A DNA stretch of 27,104 nucleotides, taken from NCBI GenBank assembly GCA_026770575.1, contig MU657222.1, positions 209,367 through 236,470 of the forward strand. Direction: 5' to 3'. The notes under the pieces are model-generated. The model was not told the origin of the DNA. It made no database searches and saw only the letters and a list, made by a program, of their open reading frames with translations. This document shows positions 8,076 to 16,944 of the stretch, in pieces; the stretch's first letter is position 1, and the number at the start of each line of letters is the position of its first letter. Origin of the DNA: Pelagophyceae sp. CCMP2097 (Eukaryota > Sar > Pelagophyceae). The translations under genes and the position numbers were made by a program.

Positions 8076-9702
8076 ATGGCGCCGTCCTGTTCCGCGTTTC
8101 GCTTCGCGTCGCTGTGTTTGGTCGCTGTGGCTCATGGTGACGTCTTTGACGACCGCCGCGCGCTCGTCCGCGCCGCGCTCGCCGCAGCAGGCGCGCTCGC
8201 GCCTTTGACGGACACGGGCGGCGTCGACCACGCCTGCTCGAATCCGATGCGCGTGGGCAAGGACGCGTGTGCGTGTCAGATACAGTGCACGGATCTTCAG
8301 TGCTCGTGAGTCCCACTCTGTGCCGCACGGTCGACGATCCTCGCGCGCGCCGACGGCGTATTAGGAACGCTTTGCGCCTCTGCCAGCATGATTTTGGCCG
8401 CTGGTGCTCTGGGATAGACACGAACACTGCGAAGCGTGTGGAAAAGCGGATAGCGACTCTAAAGATGCGAGGCGCGCCGTGGTCGATAGACAACGCTTCA
8501 ATCGCCGCGTTCCCGCCGGATACAAAGTACATTGCCATCATCGGCGAGCAAAAGTGCGGCACGACGATGGCATACGACCTTCTACAAAAGTCGTGAGTGC
8601 TCGTTATTTCTTGTGATATATTGTCTTGAAACCCGCGTCCCTTGCGTCTCGGAAGCCCCGCGTTGCTAAAGGACGCGTAGGTCCGCGGTGGCACCTTCGG
8701 CCAACGGCCGCAAGGAGCAGCACTTTTACGACTCGCACCACGTCGTCGTCGGCTGCCGCGCGCGAGCGTACGTTTCCGGCGCTGCCGGCGGACGGGCGGC
8801 CGGCCGCTACGTGCTGGACGCCACCCCAGACTACCTCGGCGACCCCATCGCAGCGGCGCACCTGGGCCTCATGCTGCCCCGGGCCAAGCTCGTGGCGCTG
8901 GTGCGCGAGCCAGTGGAACGGGCACACGCGGCGTGGGACCAAAACCGCCGAGCCGGAAGCGAAGCGAGGTCGTTCGTTCACGCGATTTCGGACGAACTTC
9001 CGACGGCTCTGAGATGCGCAGTCGTCTCCGATGCTTTAGCGACGCACTTTGCGTCTGTCGAGCTGCTCCAGAGGCCAAACGCCACGCGGGCGCACGCTCT
9101 GGTGGAGTACGTGGAAAGGTGTGAGTTTTCTAATTGGGCGCTTGCGTGCAAAAGGCCGCTTCAAAAGGCCGTTTCGAAAAGTCGTTGAAGAGATCCGGCT
9201 GTAGGCCTGTCGTTCCTCGGCGGCCGGCCGAGAAACTGCTGGGTGAATCACGAGTACGCTCAACGACCAGCTTGTAAACGCTACCTCCAAAAGGGACTCT
9301 ACGGCGACCACCTCGAGATGTGGGCCGCGCTGTTCCCGCCGACGCAGCTCGGCGTTTTGCGCTCTGTAAGCACCCGCGCGCCTTTCGCGGCGCCCGAGGC
9401 GGCGCGTAGGAACGCCTCTTTGGCGCCGAAAAGGCCGACGCCGTCTATTCGCTCTTCCGCTTCCTAGGCTTCGGCGACGCGCCCCGAGCCGGCAAGGAGC
9501 AGACGTGCTGGCACGACTGTGCCACGACCAAGATGGAATTCACCCCACTCATCGTGAGTCGTGCTTCGAAAACGTCCTTTACGAAATCTTGGAGATGCCC
9601 TAGCTGCCGGCTGAAGTGCGCGCGCAAGTCGTCGACCTCTACGCGCCGTCGGAGCGCAGGCTCGGCGAGCTCATCACCTCGATGAGAGTCACGCAGATTT
9701 GA
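8076..9702 (+). CDS. Six-exon sulfotransferase-like protein, likely secretory pathway
   Basis: My exon model is 8076-8305, 8365-8592, 8681-9120, 9205-9365, 9410-9553 and 9604-9702. That is 1302 nt, 433 codons plus TGA, and the frame is kept across all five introns (59, 88, 84, 44 and 50 bp; donors GTGAGT or GTAAGC, acceptors TAG). The ATG sits in GCGATGG. Residues 1-20 are hydrophobic, like a signal peptide or anchor, followed by a cysteine-rich stretch at about 54-95. IIGEQKCGTT (G137 to T144, with K140) matches the 5'-phosphosulfate loop of PAPS-dependent sulfotransferases. LVALVREPVERAH (R228) matches the 3'-phosphate-binding motif R-x-P-x-x-R-x-x-S, but the usual Ser is Ala (236). Exon 4 carries KGLYGDHLEMWAALFP, typical of carbohydrate (heparan/chondroitin-like) sulfotransferases. 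Exon 6 gives the usual LPAEVRAQVVDLYAP..L..L end. It would transfer sulfate from PAPS to a glycan; the acceptor is unknown. Confidence 0.8.
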
Positions 9703-9903
9703 CGCCGCGACGTTGACTCCAAGAAGCGGCGCAGGGGCGCTTCGTGCGGGCCTCGCCGGGCGTCAAGCCGCCGCCCTCGACAGGCGCCGTGCTCGTGCCC
9801 AGTTGTAGCCACCCGCTAAGGGAGGTCTGGGCACCCCGAGGTTAGGGCTCCCGTAGGGGCTAAGCCTGGGGTGTTTTTGTTCTGTATGGGAGGCTAGTTG
9901 GTT
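9703..9903. other. 3' flank of the sulfotransferase gene
   Basis: GC-rich sequence, ending in CCCCGAGGTTAGGGCTCCCGTAGGGGCTAAGCC. I see no further exon and no convincing AATAAA signal. Confidence 0.35.
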
Positions 9904-10468
9904 ATACAAGGGGTATCGCCAAAGACACCGAGGACTTTCTGGCAATCGGAGTGTTCGTCGGTTGGAGTTTGGCGCTGTTGGGAGATAGGGGACGTCGCGC
10001 TGAGTCCCATGATGCCAGATCCCCCCGAAATTGTTAGTTAAAAACGCTCAAACTAAAAATCTGAACGTCTGTTTTGGCGCGTCTGAAGCGCCACTCGAGG
10101 CAATCGAAGGGAATTTGTTATATATACCACCCCAGTACGTATGGACCAACCCCGCCACATAGCCAGAATTTCGATCCCTGCGGTCCTGCGATTGCCAGCC
10201 GGGCCCGAACCTTCGCATTACCGAGGCAAAATAAGTTCAAAATCAAGGTAAGTAGGCAAATAATTTTTTTTTCAAGTCCAAAATATTGGGGGAATGGGGG
10301 AAACGCTTGTTCACGCCCCTGCAAGGCGCCCTCCTCGAGGCTGATCATGTCACGGACACCCCGGGGGGCAGGGAGGCCCATAGCGACCACGCCCACCCCC
10401 GCAGGCGGCCTCTGGGAGGCATAACTTTGCGCCACTTGAGGTCGGCTTTATCGCCGATGCCCCTTGTA
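9904..10468 (-). mobile_element. CAAGGGG-family repeat, copy 2 (inverted)
   Basis: The plus strand begins TACAAGGGGTATCGCC and ends GGCGATGCCCCTTGTA (ends at 10468), giving about 15-bp terminal inverted repeats with TA at each edge. In reverse complement it aligns along its whole length with 15126-15681, including GCGAAGGTTCGGGCCCGGCTG and the ATCGAAATTCTGGCTATGT block also seen in copy 1. No reading frame is conserved among the copies, so it is probably a non-autonomous TIR element. Confidence 0.8.
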
Positions 10469-10867
10469 GCGAAGTTGTGATATTCCTGGCGGGCCGCGGA
10501 CACATCAGGGGGCTTCAGCAAAATCCAGCCTTAAGAGAGGATATTTTTTGGAGTGTCGTGTGCCTTGGCCCGGGGTTGCGCTTCTTAATTCGCTTGGAGA
10601 TTGGTGCATCTCTTTGGTAGTTCGGGGCTAAGTATCGCGTGGCGAGCTTAGTCTTGTCATTGGGCCGCGTCTTTAGCAATTTTTAGGTCGGTAGGAATTT
10701 CTATATCTTCAGGGTGGCGCCCACGAAGAAACTGACTAGCCAGTCGGATCCGCCGTCGAAATCTGTGGTTGTGAATTGCTTGAGAGCCCGGAGCTGACGC
10801 CCCTTCAGCGCCATACTGTGGCCAAAATCCGAAATATAGCCCGGGGTAGCTTATCAGCGGAAATCAG
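10469..10867. other. Intergenic; nothing recognised
   Basis: Mixed-composition sequence without a long ORF, TIR or RNA-like fold that I can support. Confidence 0.4.
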
Positions 10868-10962
10868 AACCGCCACTCCCGTCAGAGAGAACCAGGAAAA
10901 TGGAGTCGGACGGTGGCCGCTCGACTCGACTCGTGTAATTATCTCTGACGGGAGTGGCGGTT
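10868..10962. repeat. Perfect 21-bp inverted repeat with 53-base loop
   Basis: The arms 10868-10888 (starting AACCGCCACTCCCGTC) and 10942-10962 are exact complements, with weaker pairing outside them. The loop contains a GAACCAGGAAAATGG stretch and a CGACTCGACTCG run. It could be a tiny foldback element, a structured RNA or an insertion scar. Confidence 0.7.
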
Positions 10963-11248
10963 ACGATTACCACTAACAAGGTCGTCAGGCGCCCTCTATA
11001 ATTTCACATTTGGGGATAAGGATATCTTGTGGATTTGAATTAAAATTCGGAAGATATTCGCACCGCGGCCCCCAAAAGGGCGCCGGTGATGCAGCTGCTT
11101 TGGTGGGGTCTTAGCCCGGCCCTAGACCCGCCATACGAGGCAACAAAACGCTTGGAGGGCGCCCAGGTGGGGCGCAATAGCCAAAGGCCCAGGATTCTGG
11201 ATGATGTGAGATTAAAAAAAAACTTAAATAAAGTGCAAACGAACAATA

Positions 11249-11565
11249 TGTGGCTGGGAAAGATATAAATGGACTCTTATTGGCGAGGTGAGGTGCCGAG
11301 GGAAACGTGATTTAGTCGCAGAGCGGTTTTAGTGATCGTGGCGCGCCCCGCGCGAGCGCGCTATCACGCATAGCGAAAAAGCACGTTTTTGAAAAAACAA
11401 GCAAAACGCGCCCTTATTTGTACAATTCTCGGCTCCCCCAAGCCGCTGCGCCTCGAGGACGACAGGCATTTCGGCGGCGATTGGACGAGCGATCGGGCTC
11501 GCTAAGCTCTACACCGTTGGCCGGTTAACTCGGATTTGATTTGCAAGTAGTATAAGTCCATTTTT
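11249..11565. mobile_element. TGTGGCTGG-family MITE, copy 3, right end degraded
   Basis: It starts TA|TGTGGCTGGGAAAGATATAA (TA at 11247-11248) and runs colinear with copy 2 through GGTTTTAGTGATC, GATCGGGCTCGCTAAG, CTACACCGTTGGCC and GATTTGATTTGC. Only about 9 bases of the expected right TIR (AGTCCATTT) remain before unrelated hairpin sequence begins at 11567. The right terminus is therefore lost or displaced. Confidence 0.75.
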
Positions 11566-11566
11566 G

Positions 11567-11629
11567 AGGACCCGAAGGGTCCTTGCCGTTTATTCAACGT
11601 CAGTTTACGGCAAGGGTCCTTCGGGTCCT
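11567..11629. repeat. 23-bp-arm hairpin
   Basis: AGGACCCGAAGGGTCCTT (continuing to 11589) pairs with 11607-11629, with 21 of 23 positions complementary around a 17-base loop. It abuts the broken end of the copy-3 MITE, so it may be the insertion or rearrangement that removed the TIR. Confidence 0.65.
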
Positions 11630-11657
11630 TTGATTGAAGGATTACCAGGGGCAATTA

Positions 11658-11702
11658 TGTCTGTCTGTTTGTCTGTCTGTCTGTTTGTTTGTCTGTCCGT
11701 CG
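11658..11702. repeat. (TCTG/TTTG)n microsatellite
   Basis: Imperfect 4-base repeats TCTG and TTTG run directly toward the assembly gap. Such a tract may have contributed to the assembly break. Confidence 0.8.
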
Positions 11703-11739
11703 CCGGGTCCATCCGTGAGGTTCCACCTTTGGGAAGAAA

Positions 11740-12508
11740 NNNNNNNNNNNNNNNNNNNNNNNNNNNNNNNNNNNNNNNNNNNNNNNNNNNNNNNNNNNNN
11801 NNNNNNNNNNNNNNNNNNNNNNNNNNNNNNNNNNNNNNNNNNNNNNNNNNNNNNNNNNNNNNNNNNNNNNNNNNNNNNNNNNNNNNNNNNNNNNNNNNNN
11901 NNNNNNNNNNNNNNNNNNNNNNNNNNNNNNNNNNNNNNNNNNNNNNNNNNNNNNNNNNNNNNNNNNNNNNNNNNNNNNNNNNNNNNNNNNNNNNNNNNNN
12001 NNNNNNNNNNNNNNNNNNNNNNNNNNNNNNNNNNNNNNNNNNNNNNNNNNNNNNNNNNNNNNNNNNNNNNNNNNNNNNNNNNNNNNNNNNNNNNNNNNNN
12101 NNNNNNNNNNNNNNNNNNNNNNNNNNNNNNNNNNNNNNNNNNNNNNNNNNNNNNNNNNNNNNNNNNNNNNNNNNNNNNNNNNNNNNNNNNNNNNNNNNNN
12201 NNNNNNNNNNNNNNNNNNNNNNNNNNNNNNNNNNNNNNNNNNNNNNNNNNNNNNNNNNNNNNNNNNNNNNNNNNNNNNNNNNNNNNNNNNNNNNNNNNNN
12301 NNNNNNNNNNNNNNNNNNNNNNNNNNNNNNNNNNNNNNNNNNNNNNNNNNNNNNNNNNNNNNNNNNNNNNNNNNNNNNNNNNNNNNNNNNNNNNNNNNNN
12401 NNNNNNNNNNNNNNNNNNNNNNNNNNNNNNNNNNNNNNNNNNNNNNNNNNNNNNNNNNNNNNNNNNNNNNNNNNNNNNNNNNNNNNNNNNNNNNNNNNNN
12501 NNNNNNNN
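11740..12508. other. Assembly gap (769 N)
   Basis: An unbroken run of N. ORFs spanning it are artefacts. Confidence 1.
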
Positions 12509-12759
12509 CAAGCCTGTAACTGAAAGTGCGAACGTATATTCCCGGCCCGTTGGCCCGTACATGTATGGGGCCGAGGCTCGAAATTGTTGGGGTGATTCTG
12601 CAATCCGAGCCCACCCACAATGGTTCACAACCAAGCGCGCAGTCGTATCATGGCATGATTCATGCTCGTACGGCCCGGCCTATCGGCAGAGTTGTCCTCA
12701 CACGCGCCGATCAGCGCCGCCCCGGCGGGCGGTACCAGCGGCGATGCGCCTCTGCCGAC

Positions 12760-13330
12760 TAGGGCGCGCCCGCGGCGAGGGCGGCGGCGCCCGCATCGGC
12801 GGCGGCGACCGCGGCGGCGACCGCAGCGGTGATCGCGGTGGCGGTGACCGCGACAGGCCCCCGCCGCCGACTCGGGGGGACTCGCGCGACCGCAACCGCA
12901 GCCGCCGCGACCGGTCGCACGAAGGACCGCCGCGGCAGTGACAGCGACCGCCGCTCGCGCTCGCGCTCGCGGGCGGTCGCGCCGCGCGAACGCTCGCGCC
13001 GCTCTGCTTCTCGAAGCACGTGCGTGCCACCTTATGGGCGATTAAGAAATTCGCGACAGCGCCGGCTGCGGGCTGCGGGTCGCGCGGCGGAGGTCGAGCA
13101 GCCGCCGTGTCGCGCGGTCGTTTCGTTGGGCCCTGCGCCTCCGTCGCACTTTTGGTACCGGCGGACGGAGGAGGGGCTCTCGAAGCGGCTCCTTCTGGGA
13201 CACCAGACCCCGAGGGCTCCAACCCTGGGGGCGGGCGAATTCCCAAAGGTGATGCCGCTCAACTTTCAGGACTGGGGGTCAGTCGGCCGGGGCCTGTGGA
13301 GGCCGACCGACCGAAATTTTAGCAGGTAAG
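12760..13330 (+). CDS. RS/RGG-like low-complexity coding, frame uncertain
   Basis: One frame gives GGGDRGGDRSGDRGGGDRDR followed by SRDRNRSRRDRS (to about 12941, stop). An overlapping second frame then gives RRGSDSDRRSRSRSR and RERSRRSASRS (to about 13015). Together they look like the RS tail of an SR-type splicing factor or a low-complexity RNA-binding protein interrupted by a frame change near 12920-12940. GC-rich DNA can generate such peptides by chance, and no RRM domain is visible; it could have lain in the gap. A third frame opens at 13020 (MRATLWAIKKFATAP) without a known domain. Confidence 0.3.
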
Positions 13331-13509
13331 TGCTGGTTAATGCTGGTATTTACCGGCAAGATGCACACAACACGGGCAGTCCAAATCAAATCAGCCTCCA
13401 ATGACGTTAACATTATTTTATCTCCGTTCTGGTTTTCTCGTGAGATTTTATTGTTTTTATTGTTTTTCAATCAAGTCCAAGTTATCGACCAAAAGGGCAA
13501 TGTATTTTA

Positions 13510-14056
13510 GCGATATCCTATCAGCCCTATCGACCGGAAAGTGTAGGAGGCCTAGCTCGAAGGAGGTTTTACGACAGTCACATGGGGGGTAGCTTACGCG
13601 ACGCGTGTCGTGGACGATCAGGGCGTGGACGAGCATAGTCAGACAAGGAGCCACAGAGACCGAACGGTTTCCAAGGGCAAAGGACGCCGCGCTCCGAGTA
13701 AGCGCACCTAGGCGTAGCGTAGAGACGACGAGCACGGTCCTATAGACGGGCGCGCTGTGCGTCTCTCGGGCGTCTCTCGAGCGTCTCTCGAGTTCCCTGT
13801 CTCCTCCCGAAAGTAAAATTTGTTCCGAGTGGGAATTCAGAAGATTTAAATCAGTCCCTATATTCACAACCGCTGTTTGAGCCCAGCGGCGGAGCCCAGA
13901 GGCGGAGCCGGTTGTGTAGAACGACCAGCCGCGCGACGACCGAGAGCCGGAAACAGTGGCCGTAGGGGGGGGCGCCCCCCATGTCATCGTCGAAAACCTC
14001 CCTCTAGCTGGGCCTCCTACACTTTCCGATCGATAGGTTTCTGGCAGGATGTTCGC
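13510..14056. mobile_element. TIR element of ~547 bp carrying dispersed repeat copy 3
   Basis: CCTATCGACCGGAAAGTGTA and GGAGGCCTAGCTCG then AGGAGGTTTT (13526-13570) are mirrored at 13992-14037 (AAAACCTCC, CTAGCTGGGCCTCCTACAC, TTTCCGATCGATAGG). Weaker matching continues outward to GCGATATCCT / AGGATGTTCGC. The TIRs are therefore about 45-60 bp. Inside are dispersed repeat copy 3 (13590-13660) and a three-fold 11-bp tandem GCGTCTCTCG(A/G) at 13759-13791. A minus-strand ORF (14071-13457) covers the element but has no recognised domain. Confidence 0.7.
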
Positions 14057-14094
14057 CCAAAAAATCGCCAAAAGCGGCTGATCTAATTTGGACT

Positions 14095-14667
14095 GTGGGG
14101 CATTGTGTCGCTATTTTTGAATCTATCATTCGAATCGCCAAATTTTGTCGACTCAGTATCGGGGGTTGTCGGCGGAGAGACTCGAACCCGAGATCGATGC
14201 GACTCCATTGGGATTTCTCTGTTGATTGTTGCTCTAAAGTGATAGCTTTGGCCAGCTTGGGTCGTCGCAATCGAAAAAGCACCTTAACTCACGTTAGAGC
14301 CGACTTTTTGACAAACCCCCCCCGACCGAGATTTGCCCCAGATCTCGGTCGGTTGTTGGGCGGCATCACCTTCGGGAATCGTCCGCCCTGGGACCCCAAT
14401 CGCGTTCGGCGATATCCTCACGGAACCTCCATTATCGCCCTCCGGCGCTCCGTCACGGCTCTTTTTAGTCCGTTAAAACCCAGATTTCGTTTGGAAAAAA
14501 AGATGTACAGCCTAGAGTCGGGTACGCAGACGTCGGATCGGCGCGGTGATGGGGGAAGTCCGATGGTGCCATGTCCCCTCGGGACCACATCAATTTTCTC
14601 CGCGTTCCAAGCGCGCGTTCCGGCGCTGCTAGCGACTTTTTGGTCAGAGGTACCGAAAATGATTTAA
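14095..14667 (+). CDS. Unassigned ORF, possibly spurious
   Basis: 190 codons from 14095, with ATG only internally. It is arginine- and serine-rich with no domain I recognise. A GGCGGCATCACCTT(C)GGGAAT segment (about 14353-14374) recurs inverted at about 13235-13256, so at least part of the frame is repeat-derived. Confidence 0.2.
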   Translation: MGHCVAIFESIIRIAKFCRLSIGGCRRRDSNPRSMRLHWDFSVDCCSKVIALASLGRRNRKSTLTHVRADFLTNPPRPRFAPDLGRLLGGITFGNRPPWDPNRVRRYPHGTSIIALRRSVTALFSPLKPRFRLEKKMYSLESGTQTSDRRGDGGSPMVPCPLGTTSIFSAFQARVPALLATFWSEVPKMI

Positions 14668-15125
14668 CTTACCCCCCGGACTTGTTTAAGAGGAAATTCC
14701 TATGAAATTCCATCTTCTTTTTTTGAAAGTAGGATGCTTCCTATAGAAGCTTCAAAGCACGCTAGCTCGCCGGGGCGTGCCGAAAAAGGTGTGCGCATTA
14801 TAGGCAGATGTTCTCGTCTCGTCCAGGGCCATAATCCTGGTCTATACTCGTACACCTTGTTCGGCATGTCCCGGCGACTTACGGTGCTCGAGGGTCACAT
14901 TTTGAAGTGTATCTCGCCAATGAGACGCGCCCCTTGGAAATCTTTACTACCACCGCAAAGCGATGCTAGCGGAACCGATCGAACGCACGAACCACCGCCA
15001 CTTCACCATGGGTGGGGCTCATGGAGCAGGCTGGAAGTTAAGGTCCTTATCGTATTTTTCAAAGAATCGCCAAATACCAATTCCGGTCTCGAAACGCCGT
15101 GGCTCTTTCACTGTGGCTCTTTCAC
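14668..15125. other. Repeat-flanked intergenic sequence
   Basis: An ATTCCATC(T/C)TCTTTTTTT segment at about 14709-14727 recurs at about 15714-15732. A 14-base block GTGGCTCTTTCACT is tandemly duplicated at 15099-15126, directly against the left end of the CAAGGGG copy 3. The ORF 14734-15162 reads into that repeat and has no recognised domain. Confidence 0.45.
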
Positions 15126-15681
15126 TACAAGGGGTATCGGCGATGAAATCGGTCTCAAGTGACGCAAAGTTGTGCCTCCCAGAAGCCGCCTGCGGGGGTG
15201 GGCGTGGTCGCTAAGGGCCTCCCTGCCCCCCGGGGTGTCCGTGAAATGATCAGCCGCGTGGAGGGCACCTTGCAAGGGTGTGAACGGGCGTTTCCTCTAT
15301 TATGTTGGACTTGATAAAATCATAATTTGCCTCCTTGTCTTGATTTTGACTTGATTTTGCCTACTTATCGCGAAGGTTCGGGCCCGGCTGTCAACTGCAG
15401 GATCGAAGGGATCAAAATTCGGGTTGTGTGACTGGGTGGGTCTGTATGTACTACCCTGAAATCGTACCGATCCTATGCGATTGCCGCGAGTGGCGCTTCA
15501 GACGAGCCAAAACTGGCGTCTGGATTTCGAGTTTGGGCGTTTTAAACAGACATTTTTTTTGGATCGGGCATCTTGGGACTCAGCGCGACGTCCTCTACCA
15601 CCCCCAACAGGAGCGAAACATCCCCCGACGAAAACTGCAGTTGACAAAAAGTCCTTGGCGTTATAAGCGATACCCCTTGTA
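15126..15681 (+). mobile_element. CAAGGGG-family repeat, copy 3
   Basis: The left end is TACAAGGGGTATCGGC; the right end is GCGATACCCCTTGTA, ending at 15681. TA is present at both edges, giving 556 bp. It is full-length relative to copy 2 and close to copy 1 over the GTGTCCGTGAAATGATCAGC and TTGGACTTGATAAAATCAT blocks. The interior carries CTTGATTTTGACTTGATTTTGCCT. No conserved ORF, so non-autonomous. Confidence 0.8.
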
Positions 15682-15743
15682 AGGCAGAAAATAGCTGCCC
15701 CGTGGCTACTTGATTCCATCCTCTTTTTTTCAAAAAAACAAAT

Positions 15744-15770
15744 CTGGGGGCTCTATTCTAGAGCCCCAGA
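15744..15770. repeat. Short GC-rich hairpin
   Basis: CTGGGGGCTCTA and TAGAGCCCCAG pair around TTC with one bulged G. It lies just after the CAAGGGG copy 3, beyond a T-rich tract. Confidence 0.5.
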
Positions 15771-16715
15771 GTAGTGCCGTCATTGGCGCGTGCGATCGGC
15801 GCGCGCGCGTCCGACGGGCTGGCGGCCTGGGGGGGGGGTGCTCGGGCGCCTGGGAGAGTGCGGGAATCCGCCGTCTAGTGGCTGTGGGAGGTCGCCGCCG
15901 CGCCACGGTGACGACGAGGGTCTTGGGTCGTTTCCCCGCTCGTTGGCGTTCTCGCCCCGCGCGCCCATTCTGTGGCCCAGGGCTGGTGCGATGCATTCCG
16001 TAGGCTGTGGGAGGTCGTCGTCGACGACGGCGAGCTCGCGAGCGCACTGTGGGCGTCAAAAGCGAAGGGTGCGCGAAGCTTAGAGCAGGATAATCTTTAT
16101 TGCGGCCTTTAGACGGCCGATTTCGGCGCGGTTTCGTGGCCCGGGCCTTCAGTGGAGCGGCACTTGGGCCCATTGCCACCCTCCGAGAAAACTGCGCCGC
16201 AGGAGGCGTAGAATCGCACTCTTCCAACACGGTGTGTCTGAGAAGCGACTAGTGGGGATTCAATAAAATCTTTAAAAGTTCCCCGAGCCAGTTTTGCGCG
16301 TGGACCGTCCCGCGGCTCGGAGTCGGCGCGCGCTGGGATTCGCGCTAAGTTCCCTTGTCGTCGCCGATCGCCCGTCATCTCCTGAACATTTTGAGCCAGG
16401 GTAGACGCCCGCGCGACGCGCACGAGCGCCAAACTCCCCAGGCTCCCAAAGCGCCGATAAGCCGGCTCGTCGCATGCGCGCCGTAGCGCGCGGCCATGCG
16501 GCAACCAAGACCGGTCCGGGGCTATCTTGGGCCACCTCCCGCGATCACAACCAAAGCGCACCCTGTCAGCATGCCCTGGGCCGCGTTGCACTCTGGGTTA
16601 CCAGATTTGGTCGCCACTACTCTGAGGATCTATAGGGTCTAAGAACTCTTTCTTGAAACGACTTGATCAAGTCGCCACGGGGCAGAGAAAAAAGAGGGAG
16701 TTTCATAGTGCAAGG
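15771..16715. other. GC-rich sequence, possible minus-strand ORF
   Basis: A minus-strand frame runs 16591 to 16109 (160 codons, ending APKSAV). AATAAA lies 7 bases beyond its stop (minus strand, 16101-16096), which is the only hint of a transcript end here. The protein is arginine-rich and unrecognised, and an overlapping minus frame (16230-15730) is no better. A perfect 16-bp palindrome CGACTTGATCAAGTCG lies at 16659-16674, shortly upstream of the copia element. Confidence 0.3.
16711..16715. other. 5-bp target site duplication, left copy (CAAGG)
   Basis: CAAGG directly precedes the left LTR, and the identical CAAGG follows the right LTR at 23052-23056. Five bases is the normal target duplication of Ty1/copia integrases. 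Confidence 0.9.
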
Positions 16716-16788
16716 TGAGAGGAAGATACGCCCGACCCATATCTCCCTCTACCATAACTAAACTCCCGTTCCGAGTGTCCTTCTCTCA
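16716..16788 (+). repeat. Left LTR (73 bp)
   Basis: It starts TGAGAGGAAG and ends CTTCTCTCA, so the TG...CA ends form a short terminal inverted repeat (TGAGAG/CTCTCA). It matches the right LTR at 70 of 73 positions. The core contains CCGACCCATATCTC. It is too short to show separate U3, R and U5 parts. Confidence 0.9.
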
Positions 16789-16816
16789 TAGTAATGTAAT
16801 GTAATGTAATGTAATA
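16789..16816 (+). repeat. (AATGT)n repeat where the primer-binding site is expected
   Basis: TAGTAATGTAATGTAATG and further AATGT-like units directly follow the LTR. I see no TGGTA(T)CAGAGC-type sequence complementary to initiator tRNA. The primer may be unusual, or the site may have been overwritten by repeat expansion. Confidence 0.6.
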
Positions 16817-16944
16817 AAAATCACAGGATGTCCAGTCCCGGAGGACCTTCTCCTGGCCTAGTCAGATCAACCAACTAAGCACGGTAGCCAGGTAGCTCGA
16901 GATTGTTAAGACGCACGATACGTGAAGAGGGAAGAACCATCGCG

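Noticed and set aside
11658..11702. Possible CRISPR-like array
   Set aside because: It is a simple 4-base microsatellite without spacers.
11564..12941. Long ORFs on both strands across 11740-12508
   Set aside because: They consist mostly of N translated as X and exist only because of the gap.
14165..14215. tRNA-like T-arm (minus strand GGGTTCGAGTCTC)
   Set aside because: The bases on either side of the TTCGA loop do not pair as a 5-bp stem, and no D-arm or acceptor stem can be built. Not called as a tRNA.
15730..16591. Minus-strand gene ended by an AATAAA signal
   Set aside because: The polyadenylation-like hexamer is suggestive, but the proteins are Arg/Pro-rich and unrecognised; kept only as a note in the intergenic feature.
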